Source of the DNA: Rhizobium sp. ZPR4
GTDB lineage: Bacteria > Pseudomonadota > Alphaproteobacteria > Rhizobiales > Rhizobiaceae
Assembly (NCBI RefSeq): GCF_040215725.1
Contig: NZ_CP157968.1
Span: 558,001-622,000 of the forward strand
Direction of reading: 5' to 3'
Length of the DNA: 64,000 nt
Both the position numbers and the translations under genes were made by a program. Position 1 is the first letter of the stretch. The number at the start of each line of letters is the position of its first letter. Below the pieces are notes generated by a model. It had not been told where the DNA came from. It ran no database searches and was given only the letters and a program-made list of their open reading frames with translations. Positions 62,231-64,000 of this stretch are shown here, in pieces.

Positions 62231-64000
62231 CCTGCTGCCCGCAATTGCGCCTCCTGGTGTTGTCCGGCGGCGATGAGATGGACGACGTCGAGGATCAGGG
62301 CCACATTGCCGTCACCGAGAATGGTCGCGCCGGAGAAGGTCGAGACGTGGTCGTGAAGCTTCGACATCGATTTGATGACGGTCTGGTGGTCGCCGATGAT
62401 CTGATCGACGACAAGGCCGACGCGCTCGCTGCCGGTCGAGATCACCACGACCTTCTGGTAGGGATCGGGCTCCGTGCCGGTCCGGAAGAGTTCGCGCAGG
62501 CGCAGGAACGGCACGAGATCGTCGCGCAGCGAGATGAAGCTGCGGCCGCGCGAGCGCAGATCCTGTTCGACCGAAAGTTCGAGGCATTCCTCGACGGCGG
62601 CGAGCGGGATCACATAGCGTCCATTGCCGACGCGGACGAGAAGGCCGTCGATGATGGCGAGCGTCAGCGGAATGCGCAGTGCGATCTCGGAACCCTTGCC
62701 GAATTCGCTGGTAATGTCGATCGCTCCGCGCAGCGTCTCGATCGTCTTCTTGACCACGTCCATGCCGACGCCGCGGCCGGAGAGGTTCGTAACCTTTTCC
62801 GCCGTCGAAAAGCCCGGCTGGAAAATCAGCTGCAGCAGTTCCTTGTCGGTCAGCTGGGCGCCGGGCTGGATCAGGCCGTTGGCTTCCGCCTTGGCGCGCA
62901 CCCTCTGGCGATCGATACCGCGCCCGTCATCCTTGATGGAGATGACGACTTCGCTGCCGGTCTGATGTGCCGAGAGGAAGACGCGCCCCGTCACGGGCTT
63001 GCCGGCCGCAACGCGGTCATCCGGGCTTTCAAGTCCATGGTCGATCGAGTTGCGGACGAGGTGGACGAGCGGATCGGCCAGGCGGTCGATGACCGTCTTG
63101 TCGACCTCGGTGCCTTCACCCTCGGTGACGAGTTCGATATCCTTGCCCGTCTCGCGGGCGAGATCGTGAACCAGACGGCGGAAGCGGCTGAAGAGGCTTG
63201 CGACCGGCATCATGCGCAGGACCATCATCGTGTCCCGCAATTCGCCGGCCAGACGCTCGATTTCTTCCGAGACCGAACGCAGGCCGAGATCGGCGGCCGA
63301 ATTTGCCATCTGGCTCAGGCGTGACTGGGCGATAACAAGTTCGCCGACCCGGTCCATCATCTCGTCGAGGCGCAAGGCGGGTACACGGACATTGTCTGCC
63401 TGCTTCTGCGATTTTGCATCGGCAGGCTGAGCCTTGCCAGCATCGATCGGCGGGGCGACGGCCTTTGACGGTTCGTCCTCGATCGGCTGTTCCGGCTTTG
63501 CGGCGACCGATGCAGGGACCGGTTCGGTCTGCGTTTGAAGTTCCTGCAGCTCCATCACCATGTCATCCATGACGAAGATGAAGACGTCTTCAATATCCGA
63601 GCGCGGCTTTTCCGTCGTCAGATGAACCGTCCAGCCGACGTGCAGATCGCGCGGTTCGAGGTACGCAAGCAGCGGGATCGCGCCGGTATCGGCTTCGATC
63701 CGGCATTCGCCGAGCTCGCGTAGCTCGTCCAGCAGCCCGAGCGGATTGGTGCCATTGACCATCGAGTTGGCCGGCAGGCTGAATTTCAGGTGCCAGGTCT
63801 TTGCTTTGCCGGCGCTTGCAGCAGGGGCCGCAACCGGCTGCACGCTGGCAGATGCCGTCGTTAGAGCATGCGATCCGGCTGCACCGACGGCCTGACGCAA
63901 TTTTTCGAGGAGCACGGAACTCATGGTCTCGTGATCGCCGTTCGGGTTTTCCAGAAGCGCCTGCATATGGCCCTGCGCGTCGAGAACGGCGCCCACCAGT
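62227..64000 (-). CDS. cheA: CheA sensor kinase, 5' end outside the window
   Basis: The gene runs off the right edge, so the N-terminal HPt domain with the phosphorylated His is not visible. Present are a P2-like region (about 590 residues visible), dimerisation domain (RLDEMMDRVGELVIAQSRL), the N box HLVRNSIDHGLE, G1 DDGRGID, G2 GRGVGMDVV, and the CheW-like regulatory domain (VIPLAAVEECLEL to HDHVSTFSGATILGDG). It is first in the visible operon. CheY and CheD genes, if any, lie beyond the window. Confidence 0.95.
   Translation of the reverse strand, partial: LVGAVLDAQGHMQALLENPNGDHETMSSVLLEKLRQAVGAAGSHALTTASASVQPVAAPAASAGKAKTWHLKFSLPANSMVNGTNPLGLLDELRELGECRIEADTGAIPLLAYLEPRDLHVGWTVHLTTEKPRSDIEDVFIFVMDDMVMELQELQTQTEPVPASVAAKPEQPIEDEPSKAVAPPIDAGKAQPADAKSQKQADNVRVPALRLDEMMDRVGELVIAQSRLSQMANSAADLGLRSVSEEIERLAGELRDTMMVLRMMPVASLFSRFRRLVHDLARETGKDIELVTEGEGTEVDKTVIDRLADPLVHLVRNSIDHGLESPDDRVAAGKPVTGRVFLSAHQTGSEVVISIKDDGRGIDRQRVRAKAEANGLIQPGAQLTDKELLQLIFQPGFSTAEKVTNLSGRGVGMDVVKKTIETLRGAIDITSEFGKGSEIALRIPLTLAIIDGLLVRVGNGRYVIPLAAVEECLELSVEQDLRSRGRSFISLRDDLVPFLRLRELFRTGTEPDPYQKVVVISTGSERVGLVVDQIIGDHQTVIKSMSKLHDHVSTFSGATILGDGNVALILDVVHLIAAGQHQEAQLRAAG

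Noticed and set aside
1..64000. tRNA, rRNA, CRISPR array, insertion sequences or phage genes.
   Set aside because: None recognised: no cloverleaf with a conserved T-loop, no regular short repeats with spacers, and no transposase, integrase or phage structural motifs in either strand.

Overview
The window looks like part of a Rhizobiales genome, most likely Rhizobium or a close relative. By eye the base composition is GC-rich, genes are dense, and the gene set is typical of the group: an ExoD-type exopolysaccharide gene, poly-hydroxybutyrate genes (3-hydroxybutyrate dehydrogenase, acetoacetate decarboxylase), a DUF1217 protein, AraFGH-type and UgpC-type sugar ABC systems, a GH29 fucosidase operon and a cheA-cheW-mcp-mcp-cheW-cheR-cheB cluster. 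I see no rRNA, tRNA, CRISPR array, transposase or integrase. The genus is an inference from gene content, not from a marker gene.

Region by region: 0.1-6 kb holds envelope and membrane genes on the minus strand: an L,D-transpeptidase-like protein, a secreted UbiC-like protein, an exoD interrupted by one in-frame amber codon, a TerC-family transporter with a structured leader, a methyltransferase and an Lrp regulator. 6-10.5 kb (plus strand) has an exported alkaline phosphatase with a candidate Pho box, then a Tat-exported protein and a MacB-type ABC transporter whose permease has a ten-histidine loop. 10.7-14.5 kb is a FecBCDE-type iron/siderophore uptake operon, converging on a methyltransferase. 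15.4-21.8 kb (minus) is an operon for uptake and cytoplasmic cleavage of fucosylated sugars, with a divergent LacI regulator and a perfect 18-bp palindromic operator between them.

23-31 kb is the most unusual part: complete bamA and lptD genes side by side, without the neighbours these essential genes usually have, in DNA that looks less GC-rich. They lie next to a divergent OmpR/EnvZ-type two-component system, and tandem 10-bp repeats lie upstream of both bamA and lptD. This may be an accessory, separately regulated outer-membrane assembly module. A 734-residue DUF1217 repeat protein follows.

33-40 kb holds an arabinose-like sugar system: AraF/AraG/AraH homologues and a GntR-FCD regulator on the plus strand, with an aldose epimerase and a sugar-type SDR divergent, and a GntR-type operator in the AT-rich leader. 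40-50 kb contains a PLP sulfur-amino-acid enzyme, PPK2 polyphosphate kinase, the bdhA/adc/patatin ketone-body cluster, and a CGNR-type regulator divergent from two alpha/beta hydrolases and an SDR. 50-55 kb has a GMC oxidoreductase with an SDR, a ParA-like ATPase and a lipoprotein. 55.5-64 kb is the chemotaxis-type operon; its two receptor genes share an exact 638-bp block, and cheA runs off the right edge.
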